A stretch of 64,000 bases of DNA from Flavobacterium hungaricum (GTDB lineage Bacteria > Bacteroidota > Bacteroidia > Flavobacteriales > Flavobacteriaceae): NCBI RefSeq assembly GCF_015182285.1, contig NZ_PRDM01000004.1:62001-126000 (forward strand), given 5' to 3'. The stretch's first letter is position 1. Each line of letters starts with the position of its first letter. Positions 43,484 through 52,138 of this stretch are shown one piece after another. The position numbers were made by a program, and so were the translations under genes. A model generated the notes under the pieces. That model saw nothing but the letters and a program-made list of their open reading frames with translations. It had not been told where the DNA came from and ran no database searches.

Positions 43484-44917
43484 TTATTTGTTTGGTGCAA
43501 TGTCTCCACGACGTATAGGCACGTGAACTGCTTTGTATTGAGAAGCAAATTTTCCCTTATCGGAAGCTTCTTTAGCAGTGAAGAAATTTTCTAAAGCGAT
43601 GGCTACCTGAAAAGAGAAATCGGTTGAATATACACTGTCGTTCATAGAAGTACCGCAGTCTATATTCTGAAACCACTTCATCCATTCAGCACTACCTCCT
43701 TCTTTTGGCGGTGCTTGACCACCGTCTGGAGCAGCACCTGGCGGTACCAATGATGTTACTGCCGGATATTGGGCCGCATTATGACAGGACATACAAGAAA
43801 CAGTATTTAAATCAGCAGGACCATCTAACCTTCCGTTCCATCCAAGGTGCTGCGGCGGAAGATTTGGACCATCAAAAATCACGGTTTCTTTCAAATCTTT
43901 GTTTACTTCGGTCTTGATTGGCGGGTATGGTGATGTTTTGTTAATTTTGTTTTTAGGATCATTCCCCCATGTAAGTCCAACCGGTACCAGATTCATTAAT
44001 TTGTTTTTATTGTTCAGTTTACCGTTGTAGCAGAAAGTTCCAAATACCCATCCGGTTCCTTCAGGATTGCTTGCACTTCTGTCTGCTCTTGGGTCGCGAA
44101 CGGAAATATCCATTTGTAAAAGATGTACATCAGAAACCACTCTTTTGTCAGATTTCCAGAAGTTTTCAGTAATATACGCTTTCCATGTCAACGGATTTAC
44201 AAGATAATCTACGAAATCGGTTCCTTTAGGCGCATCAGTAAAAAGTAATTTTATAAAAACAGTTCCTGTTGGAAATCCTCCATTATCATAACGTTTATCC
44301 AATACTTTTATATTAGGATTCTGCGTGTCTTTCCACATTTTGTACATGGCATAACCGGCTTTATCATTGATTAAAGTAATCGCGTATACAGAATAATCGC
44401 CTTCAATTCCTTTTAATCCCGGTCCTAATTGAAGTGGTCCCAGAGGCGCTTCTTTAATAAGTCCGTGAAAACCTTCTGTTCCTCCATTTGGCGGATAAGC
44501 ATTTGGTCCTTCTACACTTGGGTGCAGCCACGGAATATGGTACCAGTCGCGTATTTTATTTTTGAACGGATTCCATTCTTCTGTGTTTCCTTCAAAGCCG
44601 TAATCGCGAACAGCTTCTATGTATTTTAAAGGATCTTTTTTAAAATCAATGTCTAAAAATTTAGGCATTTCTTTAGGCATTTCAGTCGGGAAATCTGTTT
44701 TGAGACGAAATATCGGCTGATCAGAATATTTTTCTCTGTATTCCTGAGGGCTGACCATATAACCGAAATCAGGAAATCCATCTTCTTCATAGTTTTGTCT
44801 TTCTAGCACTGCCAAAGCATTAGACATCTTTTTTTCGGCTTCTGGAGTTTCCTTTTTTTCGTTACAAGACGCAAAAAGAATAGAAGCTGCAATAATAATA
44901 GATCTTAGTTCTTTCAT
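43484..44917 (-). CDS. Lipoprotein with one c-type haem motif
   Basis: A 477-residue protein with lipobox LFASC (Cys18) and a single CMSCH haem site (Cys375, Cys378, His379) in its C-terminal third. The larger N-terminal part has many aromatic and proline-rich segments (residues 45-340) and I do not recognise its fold. It would sit on the periplasmic side of a membrane and could take electrons. It lies 62 bases after the fused dehydrogenase, so an electron acceptor role is attractive, but the dehydrogenase has no export signal, so direct contact is doubtful. Confidence 0.78.
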   Translation of the reverse strand: MKELRSIIIAASILFASCNEKKETPEAEKKMSNALAVLERQNYEEDGFPDFGYMVSPQEYREKYSDQPIFRLKTDFPTEMPKEMPKFLDIDFKKDPLKYIEAVRDYGFEGNTEEWNPFKNKIRDWYHIPWLHPSVEGPNAYPPNGGTEGFHGLIKEAPLGPLQLGPGLKGIEGDYSVYAITLINDKAGYAMYKMWKDTQNPNIKVLDKRYDNGGFPTGTVFIKLLFTDAPKGTDFVDYLVNPLTWKAYITENFWKSDKRVVSDVHLLQMDISVRDPRADRSASNPEGTGWVFGTFCYNGKLNNKNKLMNLVPVGLTWGNDPKNKINKTSPYPPIKTEVNKDLKETVIFDGPNLPPQHLGWNGRLDGPADLNTVSCMSCHNAAQYPAVTSLVPPGAAPDGGQAPPKEGGSAEWMKWFQNIDCGTSMNDSVYSTDFSFQVAIALENFFTAKEASDKGKFASQYKAVHVPIRRGDIAPNK

Positions 44918-44979
44918 TAGTAGATAATTTGGTTCGTATTTGTTTTATTGTGTTTTTGGTGTGTGTTTGTGTGTTATAG

Positions 44980-47900
44980 TTATTCTGAGAGATCTTTTAA
45001 ACTTACCTGACAAGCTCTTCGTACTTCCTGAACTGTTGCCGGGGCATCAAATTGAAACAAATCAGGCAGCTTACGTTCTTTTCTTGATTCGCGTATAGCG
45101 TCTTTTATGGCAAAGAAGACACTATTGGCAAGCACTAATGGCGGCTCACCAACTTCTTTGGCAGAAAATATTTGATTAGGATCTGCCGGTATACTGCTTA
45201 CCGATTGTTCGTCTCTAGGAAAAAGAAACGTATTCATTTCTAATGGGATAGTCGTTACAGCTGGAATTTTATAACGCCAGGTATTGGTTGAATTTAATCG
45301 TCCGATATTTGTTCCTTTTGTTTCTGCCACTAATTTCTCAGTCATCAAATAGCCGATACCCTGAACAAAAGCACCTTCTATCTGTCCTATGTCGATCGCT
45401 GGATTCATGCTCCATCCCATATCGTAAATAATATCAGAGCTGATGATTTTTACTTCTCCAGTAAGAATATCAACTTCAGTAACTGAACATGCTACAGAGT
45501 AAGTAAAACCGACAAACGAATCGACACCTCCGCCAAGTTTCGCATCTTTTACACGTTCTACCCCTGGAATATTAGGCTGGTCTTTTTCTGTTTTAAAAGT
45601 CATGGCCGGAATCTGAACCTCACCGCCTTGTATTTTAGCATTAAAAGAAGCAATAAGATTGACTCTTTGTGATGCCGCTAAAGTGATTAGATTTTGCCAA
45701 ATCATTGGTTTATTTCCTAGATTGGGGTTGATTTTTTGGGCCCAGCCTTTATTTTCTCCTGCACCATAGTTCCAAAAATCTATATTTTTCTGCTTACACC
45801 AATCTTCTCCATTTTCTTTCAGCATTTGATAACCAAATTCCATAAGTCTGGCTCGCATTTCTTCACACGTTTGTTTTACTGCTTCGCAAGAATAGGGTGT
45901 TCCGGTAGAACCTCCTGTACTTGTAGGATTTGGGGTAATGCTGGTATTTACATTGTCAATAAATATCATTTCCATCGGAATTCCCAACACATAAGCGGCC
46001 ACCTGTTGTGCCTGAGTAACTAAACCTTGTCCAATCTCAACACCTCCCTGATGAATCACAACAGTTCCGTCACTTGGATTGATGGCTACGATAGCGGCTG
46101 ACTGCTCTAACGCAAGTAAATTATACCCTGAACCGTATTTTACAGGGAGCATAGAAATACCTCTTTTCACCCATTTGTTTTCTCGGTTAAACTTTTGGAC
46201 ATCATCGTATTTTGTATCAAAATTGGAAACATCTTTGGCATACGACCATACTTGTTTCATATAACAGTAGGTAAGAGCCTGCCCAAAAGGAGTTACATCA
46301 CCGCGATCATAAAGGTTTTTTTCTCGTAAATCTTCTGGTCTCATACCGATCGAAATAGCAGCATCATCAATGGCATTTTCAACAATGTTTTTGCCTTGTA
46401 CGTCTCCAAAAGCACGCATTGCGGTACTAGGAGCAGTATTGGTTCGGCATACATCTATTTGACTTTCGAAGTTTTTAATTTTATAAGCGTTGTCTGTACG
46501 CAGCTGGACGCAATTTGAAACTATAAAAGAACAATCGTAAAATGCTCCTCCATCTCCCCACATTTTCAATTGAAAACCATGAATGATTCCCTTATTTTCT
46601 GGTTTATATTCTCCCGTGTCAACGGCAATTTCGTATTCGCCATAATAGGCATGGCGTTTTCCTATCATTGCAGTATCTTCATCACGAGGTATTGCTAATC
46701 TGACAGGGGTTTTGGTTGCTTTTGCCGCAACTGCAGTCGGCCCGGCAACAAAACGAGTTTGTTCTGTTTTACCTCCAAAACCTCCCCCTACTGGCGGCAC
46801 ATTAACTTCGACTTGGTGATGGTATAGTCCTAATGCTGAAGCAACAGTGTCATGCATTCCGCCAGGACTTTGCACAGATGGCTGTACTTTTATACGCCCT
46901 TCATCTACAGGAGTTGCAATACAAGCCTGAGGTTCCATATAAAAATGTGCCTGTCCCCCGCAAAGCTGCGAAGAAGTCACCACCGTACACGGAATATTAT
47001 CTACATTTTCTGTTCTTGTATCTATTTGTTTTTCTCTTATAAGAGTTTTAGGCGCAATTGGCTGGTGATTTTTCACCCAGTCAAATTGACTTCCGGGGCG
47101 CGTTATTTTCCAGATATGAGAATTAAATGAAGCAGAAACAGGTGCATCTGGAAAAATACTTCCTTTCTTGATGGCTTCAATTAAATCAATAATCGGCTCA
47201 TCCCACTCTCCTGTCCAAGGGGCGCCAGGTTTTTCGTAAAAGACACATTCTGTAGAAACGTAGGATGCAATTTTGACAGCATCCTGCTCGCTTGAAGCAA
47301 GTATCATCGCAATAGACTGCCCGACATAGCTTACTAATTGTTCTGCAAAAAGCGGCTGGTCATTGCCCATTCCCTGGTAATTACGTCCTCCGTTTTTAAT
47401 ATTTTCATGGGTAATAATATCCGCAAAAGCAGGGTATTTATCTTTTAGATGTGCTTTTAATTCACTAAGCTCTATTTTTTCATTTTTTAAACCAAATGAA
47501 TAATTCATCAAAGCTTTTTGACTTTGTACAAATGCTCCGTTTAATGTAAGCGGCGGCACAGGAAGCTCATGTGTATAGTGAGTCTGTCCAGATGTTTGAT
47601 ACATCGCCGTGACTTTGATATAGGGCTGCGCTACAGGTGCTTTATAATCTTGGGTCTTGTAATTTTGAACACCGTCGCTCACCGGCCAATTACCCCATTT
47701 GTTTTCTGCTGCTGATTTAAGGTTTGCTGGAATATCGATTCCCTTAATTGATAAAGCATTTACAACGGATTTGTAAAAAAAGGAAACTGCCAGCTGTGTA
47801 CGATATTCTAAAGTAAATCCCTCATTAGGAACTTCTTCCATACGTTCTTCTTGATGGATAAGTTCTTCTAAGACTTCTTTTGCAAGAATTTTTGAAAGTT

Positions 47901-49566
47901 CATTGACATCTTTTAATGTCAATTCTTTATTTTTCATTGCTTTTTCGGTTTCTGCTGCTCTCCACGGAAAAGGTGCAATACCTCCAAATGTAATTACTGC
48001 CGATTTAATAATGCAATTATCATCGATGTTAAAATTGGTTGTGGTATTAACAATACTATGCGCGTTTACTTCACGAAGAGCTACTTTTTGGGCAAATACT
48101 ATCGCATTGGAATCCTTTAAAGAAATTTCGTAAGAACTCAGAACAATAGTATCGGCAAGTTCCGGGTCTTTTACAACCGCATCGACAAGTTCTTTTGCTG
48201 ATTTTGTATAGGCTTTAAATTCGCCGTTTTTTTCTAATGAAAAATAATTGATTTTGGTTCCGACGGCGTATAAAGCTGTAAAAAGATCGGAAGGAAATGG
48301 TTCGCCCGTACCCTTCGGGATATGTTTTAAGACCAACATAGTATTGCCTCCAATTGTAGCCGCATTACGAACAATGCGCCCCGCAGTTCTTCTGGCCATA
48401 TAATCTAAAGCTTCCAAAGTTGTACTATCCGATTTGGATATTTTACCAGCAGCATGTTTGGCTTTTTCAATACCTTCAGAAAGCAGTTCAATTAGGCTGG
48501 TATAGGTAGTGCTGGCTGCAATTTCAAGATGGTCATCTGTTACTTCATTTTTAGTATTTAACTCTGGGATAAATCGAATGTCAATATAAAAAGTATCCTC
48601 TAAGTACTCATTTTTATAAATACCGTAAGAAGTATTGGCATGTACAAGTCGAACGTTTTTATTATTTTTTATAGTTTTTGCAAGTTCTGAAAGTGAAGTT
48701 GGAGTTGTCCATCGGCTGGTGGATACTCCAGAAGCAGGATTTTGTGCTGCAGGAGGGAAAGGGATTTCTAGTTTACCTGGAAGCTGCGCTTTACTTACAG
48801 GATCAAGTTTACAAGGCATTCTCTTTTTTTCATCAGCAGCGTCCCAGTCAGAAGCAAAAGTTTTCATTCCGGTAAGAATAGATCGGTATCCCGTACAACG
48901 GCATAAATTTCCATCAAACGCCTGTTCAATTTCTTTTTTGGTTGCCGCTGGGTTGTTGTGTATAAATTCGGACATGTTCATGACAAATCCCACACTGCAA
49001 TATCCACACTGACTTCCATTATTTAAGGCGAGCTGATAAGCAACAGGGTTTATTCCTGAATGTGTTTCTTCAGACGGAAAATCTGCAATATCTTCTTTTA
49101 TTTCTATTTCTGCCGTGCAAGTCCCACTTGGCGCACTATTGGCTATAGCTGCCTTAACAGCGCTGCGTTTTTCATCTGCTTCTTTTTTTGCATCGTATAA
49201 TACTGGAGATTTATCTTCACCCAGGGGCACACTGCCGCGTGTTGAACTACTTGTTTGCACAAAATGTTTCGGATCAGGTTTACGGGCAGCACCGGTTCCT
49301 TCGATTGTAGTGACCGAAAGCCCTCCTATGGCACAGACAGGTCTAAGACAGGAGTTTATAGCCAAATGATTGGCTTTGTTTTCTTTTCCGTCCCATTCAG
49401 ATAAAATAACGGTACAGCCGCCGCAGCCTCCTTGACCGCAAGGCTTTTTGGGACCAGAAAGCCCCACTTCCGGCGATCTTAAAAAATCAATTAAAAGCAA
49501 ATCTGGTGAAGGATTTTCTATGGTCGTAGGTTTTCCGTTTAGAAAGAATTTTACAGTATTTTTCAT
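44980..49566 (-). CDS. Fused three-domain xanthine dehydrogenase (molybdenum hydroxylase)
   Basis: A 1528-residue single-chain enzyme with the animal-like order. A ferredoxin-type 2Fe-2S part has Cys43/48/51 and Cys73; the second 2Fe-2S part has GSQCGYC (Cys187/190) and CRCTGYR (Cys222/224); the FAD part (about 270-600) has ATIGGNTML; the molybdenum part (about 650-1500) has GGGFGGKT, MRAFGDVQGK and the catalytic glutamate in VGEPPLVLANS (Glu1474). About 90 polar residues (roughly 92-180) are inserted between the two iron-sulfur parts, where relatives have a few tens. It oxidises hypoxanthine or xanthine, or perhaps an aldehyde or N-heterocycle. XdhC is encoded four genes later. Confidence 0.93.
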   Translation of the reverse strand: MKNTVKFFLNGKPTTIENPSPDLLLIDFLRSPEVGLSGPKKPCGQGGCGGCTVILSEWDGKENKANHLAINSCLRPVCAIGGLSVTTIEGTGAARKPDPKHFVQTSSSTRGSVPLGEDKSPVLYDAKKEADEKRSAVKAAIANSAPSGTCTAEIEIKEDIADFPSEETHSGINPVAYQLALNNGSQCGYCSVGFVMNMSEFIHNNPAATKKEIEQAFDGNLCRCTGYRSILTGMKTFASDWDAADEKKRMPCKLDPVSKAQLPGKLEIPFPPAAQNPASGVSTSRWTTPTSLSELAKTIKNNKNVRLVHANTSYGIYKNEYLEDTFYIDIRFIPELNTKNEVTDDHLEIAASTTYTSLIELLSEGIEKAKHAAGKISKSDSTTLEALDYMARRTAGRIVRNAATIGGNTMLVLKHIPKGTGEPFPSDLFTALYAVGTKINYFSLEKNGEFKAYTKSAKELVDAVVKDPELADTIVLSSYEISLKDSNAIVFAQKVALREVNAHSIVNTTTNFNIDDNCIIKSAVITFGGIAPFPWRAAETEKAMKNKELTLKDVNELSKILAKEVLEELIHQEERMEEVPNEGFTLEYRTQLAVSFFYKSVVNALSIKGIDIPANLKSAAENKWGNWPVSDGVQNYKTQDYKAPVAQPYIKVTAMYQTSGQTHYTHELPVPPLTLNGAFVQSQKALMNYSFGLKNEKIELSELKAHLKDKYPAFADIITHENIKNGGRNYQGMGNDQPLFAEQLVSYVGQSIAMILASSEQDAVKIASYVSTECVFYEKPGAPWTGEWDEPIIDLIEAIKKGSIFPDAPVSASFNSHIWKITRPGSQFDWVKNHQPIAPKTLIREKQIDTRTENVDNIPCTVVTSSQLCGGQAHFYMEPQACIATPVDEGRIKVQPSVQSPGGMHDTVASALGLYHHQVEVNVPPVGGGFGGKTEQTRFVAGPTAVAAKATKTPVRLAIPRDEDTAMIGKRHAYYGEYEIAVDTGEYKPENKGIIHGFQLKMWGDGGAFYDCSFIVSNCVQLRTDNAYKIKNFESQIDVCRTNTAPSTAMRAFGDVQGKNIVENAIDDAAISIGMRPEDLREKNLYDRGDVTPFGQALTYCYMKQVWSYAKDVSNFDTKYDDVQKFNRENKWVKRGISMLPVKYGSGYNLLALEQSAAIVAINPSDGTVVIHQGGVEIGQGLVTQAQQVAAYVLGIPMEMIFIDNVNTSITPNPTSTGGSTGTPYSCEAVKQTCEEMRARLMEFGYQMLKENGEDWCKQKNIDFWNYGAGENKGWAQKINPNLGNKPMIWQNLITLAASQRVNLIASFNAKIQGGEVQIPAMTFKTEKDQPNIPGVERVKDAKLGGGVDSFVGFTYSVACSVTEVDILTGEVKIISSDIIYDMGWSMNPAIDIGQIEGAFVQGIGYLMTEKLVAETKGTNIGRLNSTNTWRYKIPAVTTIPLEMNTFLFPRDEQSVSSIPADPNQIFSAKEVGEPPLVLANSVFFAIKDAIRESRKERKLPDLFQFDAPATVQEVRRACQVSLKDLSE

Positions 49567-50071
49567 AGCAGTAAGATTTGGATTTTATTTTTTTTAAACT
49601 TTTAAAGGATAAAACAGATCGTTATTAAATTCATAGAAACTTTAATCCCTATTAGAGCAAAGCTGCTGCGATTTAAAATTTATTTTTCTTTAAAATTGTA
49701 TATTCTATAGGGTCATTTAGAGACTTTACGCTCTAGAACTACTACCTCCTTCACACTATAAACATTTGAGCAGTAAACAATAACAAATATAGCATGGTGT
49801 TTTTGATCAACACCGAGTAGTAATACCTGTTTTTAAGATTAACCCTATAAAAAAATACTTTTTTGAGAGTAAAAGAGGTAGTCTCTTTCAATTAATACAA
49901 GAGAAATCAACTATTTGTCTGTTTCTTTTTGCAGTTTAAAATGTGGTTTTTTGATCTTATAGGCTTGTATTTTACTTTTTTCAGTGGGATTTCTTTTAAT
50001 GATAATGCAGCTGTTTTGGAAAGAGTATAATAACAATAAAGACACTCCATTAGAATATCTTTATTTGTTTT
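49567..50071. other. Intergenic region and long leader of the xanthine dehydrogenase set
   Basis: About 505 bases without a gene. From the promoter at 49784-49810 a leader of about 210 bases runs to the dehydrogenase ATG; it contains an AGGAGG near 49745 that is far from any start. To the right (50035-50065) an 8-bp AT-rich stem (AATAAAGA/TCTTTATT) 7 bases past the pYEATS gene stop may be a weak terminator. I find no known riboswitch shape. Confidence 0.5.
49784..49810 (-). promoter_or_regulatory. Promoter of the xanthine dehydrogenase gene set
   Basis: On the minus strand TTG (49808-49810), 16 bases, then TATATTTG (49784-49791), an exact TAnnTTTG match. The same TTG-16-TATATTTG arrangement occurs before the SGNH hydrolase gene at 53985-54011. 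Confidence 0.6.
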
Positions 50072-51217
50072 TTAATGAGTTTTAAAATAATCCGAGACAT
50101 CTGGTAATTTCGCTAAATTTAATTCCAATTCTGTAGTGCCTCGATCAGCATATGCTCCTATCGTAAAAGAGCCATAGGAAACTAGTTTTAGCTGCGCAAT
50201 TCCATTTTCAACTGTAACCAAACGGAAAGGCGGCTCTCCAAACGTATCATGTAATGCTACAAGTATAACTTCTCCAGACTGTAATGGTTTATTATCGTTA
50301 GTCGATTTAATAGTAATGTTAATTTCAAAAATCCATCTAGAGAATTCAACAACAGCTGCAGACAATTCTCTTTCGTTATTTATGGCTTTTCCGCCCCATT
50401 GTCCCTGTTGCGGGTCAATAGGATTAATAACCAATCCTCGTTTCAATTTTTCTTTTGCTTCATTAATCATATTATCAACATATGATTGTATCGTTTCTTC
50501 TGATTCGTTTACATCTTCCCTGCTGGCAATTTCTGAACTTGTAATCTGAATATCCTCAATCGGAATTTCTGGTTGATTCACCATTTTTATAAGTTCTTTG
50601 GTCACATTGCCTTTTACATTCATTTCATCTTGTAAATCAGTAGCGGCTTCTTTTAATTTTTTATTTTCAATTGTTGTTTCTTCCAATTTTTCATTCACTT
50701 TAACTAATTGCTTTTTAAGCATATTGTCATCTGCTATTTTATATTGAGGTGACAGCACAAGTCTCATGTAATTATACCCCATATACAATCCTAAAATGGA
50801 GAAATAAACTAAAATGCACATTGCATAAAAATCAACATAACAAGTATCCTTACAATCTTTTTTTACAAACTGCCCTACGCTATTAAGATAATCCGGCACT
50901 TTTGTTAAATTTACCAAACCCAGCCCCACAATTATTTTTGTGAGCCATTCCGAAATTTCGACAAGACTATTGTTTAAAGTATAATCGCTCGAATCCGTTT
51001 CGTTTCTTTTGGGCATTCCAAACAATGTTCCTGTAAAGAAACCGCAGACCAAAGATGCCATTGCAAGCAGAAGCCCTATAAAAACTAGAGAAAACCCGTT
51101 TCCTGTACTTGCCAATGGAAATCCAATAACCACTATTACACCAAGTATTAAACCTATCAAAGAATATTTAAAAATGGAAAGTTCCGTTTCTAATTTTATT
51201 TCTGTTTTATCTATCAT
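50072..51217 (-). CDS. Membrane protein with C-terminal pYEATS-like domain
   Basis: A 381-residue protein from ATG 51217 (MIDKTEIKLETEL); ATG 51238 and GTG 51256 are in-frame alternatives. It has two membrane helices at about 16-36 and 44-64, a further hydrophobic stretch near 92-107 and a helix near 129-147, then a coiled coil (about 160-200). The C-terminal 110 residues (from NPIDPQQGQWGGKA, through EINITIKSTN, HDTFGEPPFRLVTV and GSFTIGAYAD to the LAKLPDV end) match what I recall of the prokaryotic YEATS (pYEATS) domain described from predicted conflict systems. It is the last of three same-strand genes. Confidence 0.75.
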   Translation of the reverse strand: MIDKTEIKLETELSIFKYSLIGLILGVIVVIGFPLASTGNGFSLVFIGLLLAMASLVCGFFTGTLFGMPKRNETDSSDYTLNNSLVEISEWLTKIIVGLGLVNLTKVPDYLNSVGQFVKKDCKDTCYVDFYAMCILVYFSILGLYMGYNYMRLVLSPQYKIADDNMLKKQLVKVNEKLEETTIENKKLKEAATDLQDEMNVKGNVTKELIKMVNQPEIPIEDIQITSSEIASREDVNESEETIQSYVDNMINEAKEKLKRGLVINPIDPQQGQWGGKAINNERELSAAVVEFSRWIFEINITIKSTNDNKPLQSGEVILVALHDTFGEPPFRLVTVENGIAQLKLVSYGSFTIGAYADRGTTELELNLAKLPDVSDYFKTH

Positions 51218-51303
51218 TTTGTCTTTTTTATTCCACATTACAAATTGAATAAGCACCTCAGGAAAGTCTAAACCGAAGCCTTAAACCTTTCAGAATATCT
51301 TTA

Positions 51304-52044
51304 TCATTTACCCAAACATTCTATATAGCCATCTCTTTGAACTGAATTTTGACACCAGGTTGTCATTGGAACAATATAAGAATCTGATCGTCTTCGTTTT
51401 GCTTTTGACAACAGTTCTCCCGCCGTATCCCTGTCTCCTGCAAGTACAATGCTGAGATAAAATCCCTGCCGGTAGTAAATAACAGCATTTTGAATTCCGT
51501 ATTTACTGCTGTAAATCCTGCATTCGTTCTGTGCCAGTTTGAGCGTAGCATCTGTTCCTAATAATACTCCCCACGAATTTGTAGTGTTAACTGCTTTTTG
51601 AGCATTTTCTACCAGAACGGCATTAGAAGAAATAGTTTTTTTTACAGATTTTTGAATTAGCTCGGTTTGTTTTTCGATTTCAAAATTTTTCAATTGAACA
51701 TTTTCTATCTTTTTCTTCAAATCAGGATTGTTTGTTGTTTTTTTTGCTTCATTAAGTACTTTTGATACACTGTCGAGTTGTTTTTGCATAATACCGATAG
51801 TAGCCTGAGCTTCTTTTAAAGCAATATCCGATTTTGCAATGCCTTTTTTCCATTTCATTCCAATAATGCTTCCCTCTTCGAATCCTGCTTTAATCATAAT
51901 ATCATTGAATGTTTCTGGAAATAACAACAATGCGAGAAAAATAATAAGTAAAGCAAAATCTCTTAACAAGGCAGCTAAATCTTTTCCTATTGCAACAATA
52001 TTGGAGAAAAACGATGCTTTATTTTCAGTCTTTTCATTATCCAT
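51304..52044 (-). CDS. Membrane coiled-coil protein with SPOR-like C-terminal domain
   Basis: A 246-residue protein: one membrane helix at about 28-43 (FALLIIFLALLLF), a long coiled coil (about 72-150) and a compact C-terminal domain (about 155-243). That domain has two repeats of strand-helix type, with WGVLLGTDATLKLAQNEC, then AVIYYRQGFYLSIVLAG and a final TTWCQNSVQRDGYIECLG, which resembles a SPOR-like fold by pattern only. It would lie beside the membrane with the coiled coil on one side. It sits between the SGNH hydrolase and pYEATS genes with gaps of about 94 and 86 bases. Confidence 0.6.
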   Translation of the reverse strand: MDNEKTENKASFFSNIVAIGKDLAALLRDFALLIIFLALLLFPETFNDIMIKAGFEEGSIIGMKWKKGIAKSDIALKEAQATIGIMQKQLDSVSKVLNEAKKTTNNPDLKKKIENVQLKNFEIEKQTELIQKSVKKTISSNAVLVENAQKAVNTTNSWGVLLGTDATLKLAQNECRIYSSKYGIQNAVIYYRQGFYLSIVLAGDRDTAGELLSKAKRRRSDSYIVPMTTWCQNSVQRDGYIECLGK

Positions 52045-52138
52045 AATAGTTTCATTTAATAATGTTTGAATTCTATAACAAAAACCACTGCTTTGCTCTC
52101 AATACAAATTGGATTAGCATTTAAGAATATTCCACTTT

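Noticed and set aside
49567..49777. Molybdenum cofactor riboswitch in the dehydrogenase leader
   Set aside because: I could not draw a multi-stem RNA in the leader; only short AT-rich pairings are present.
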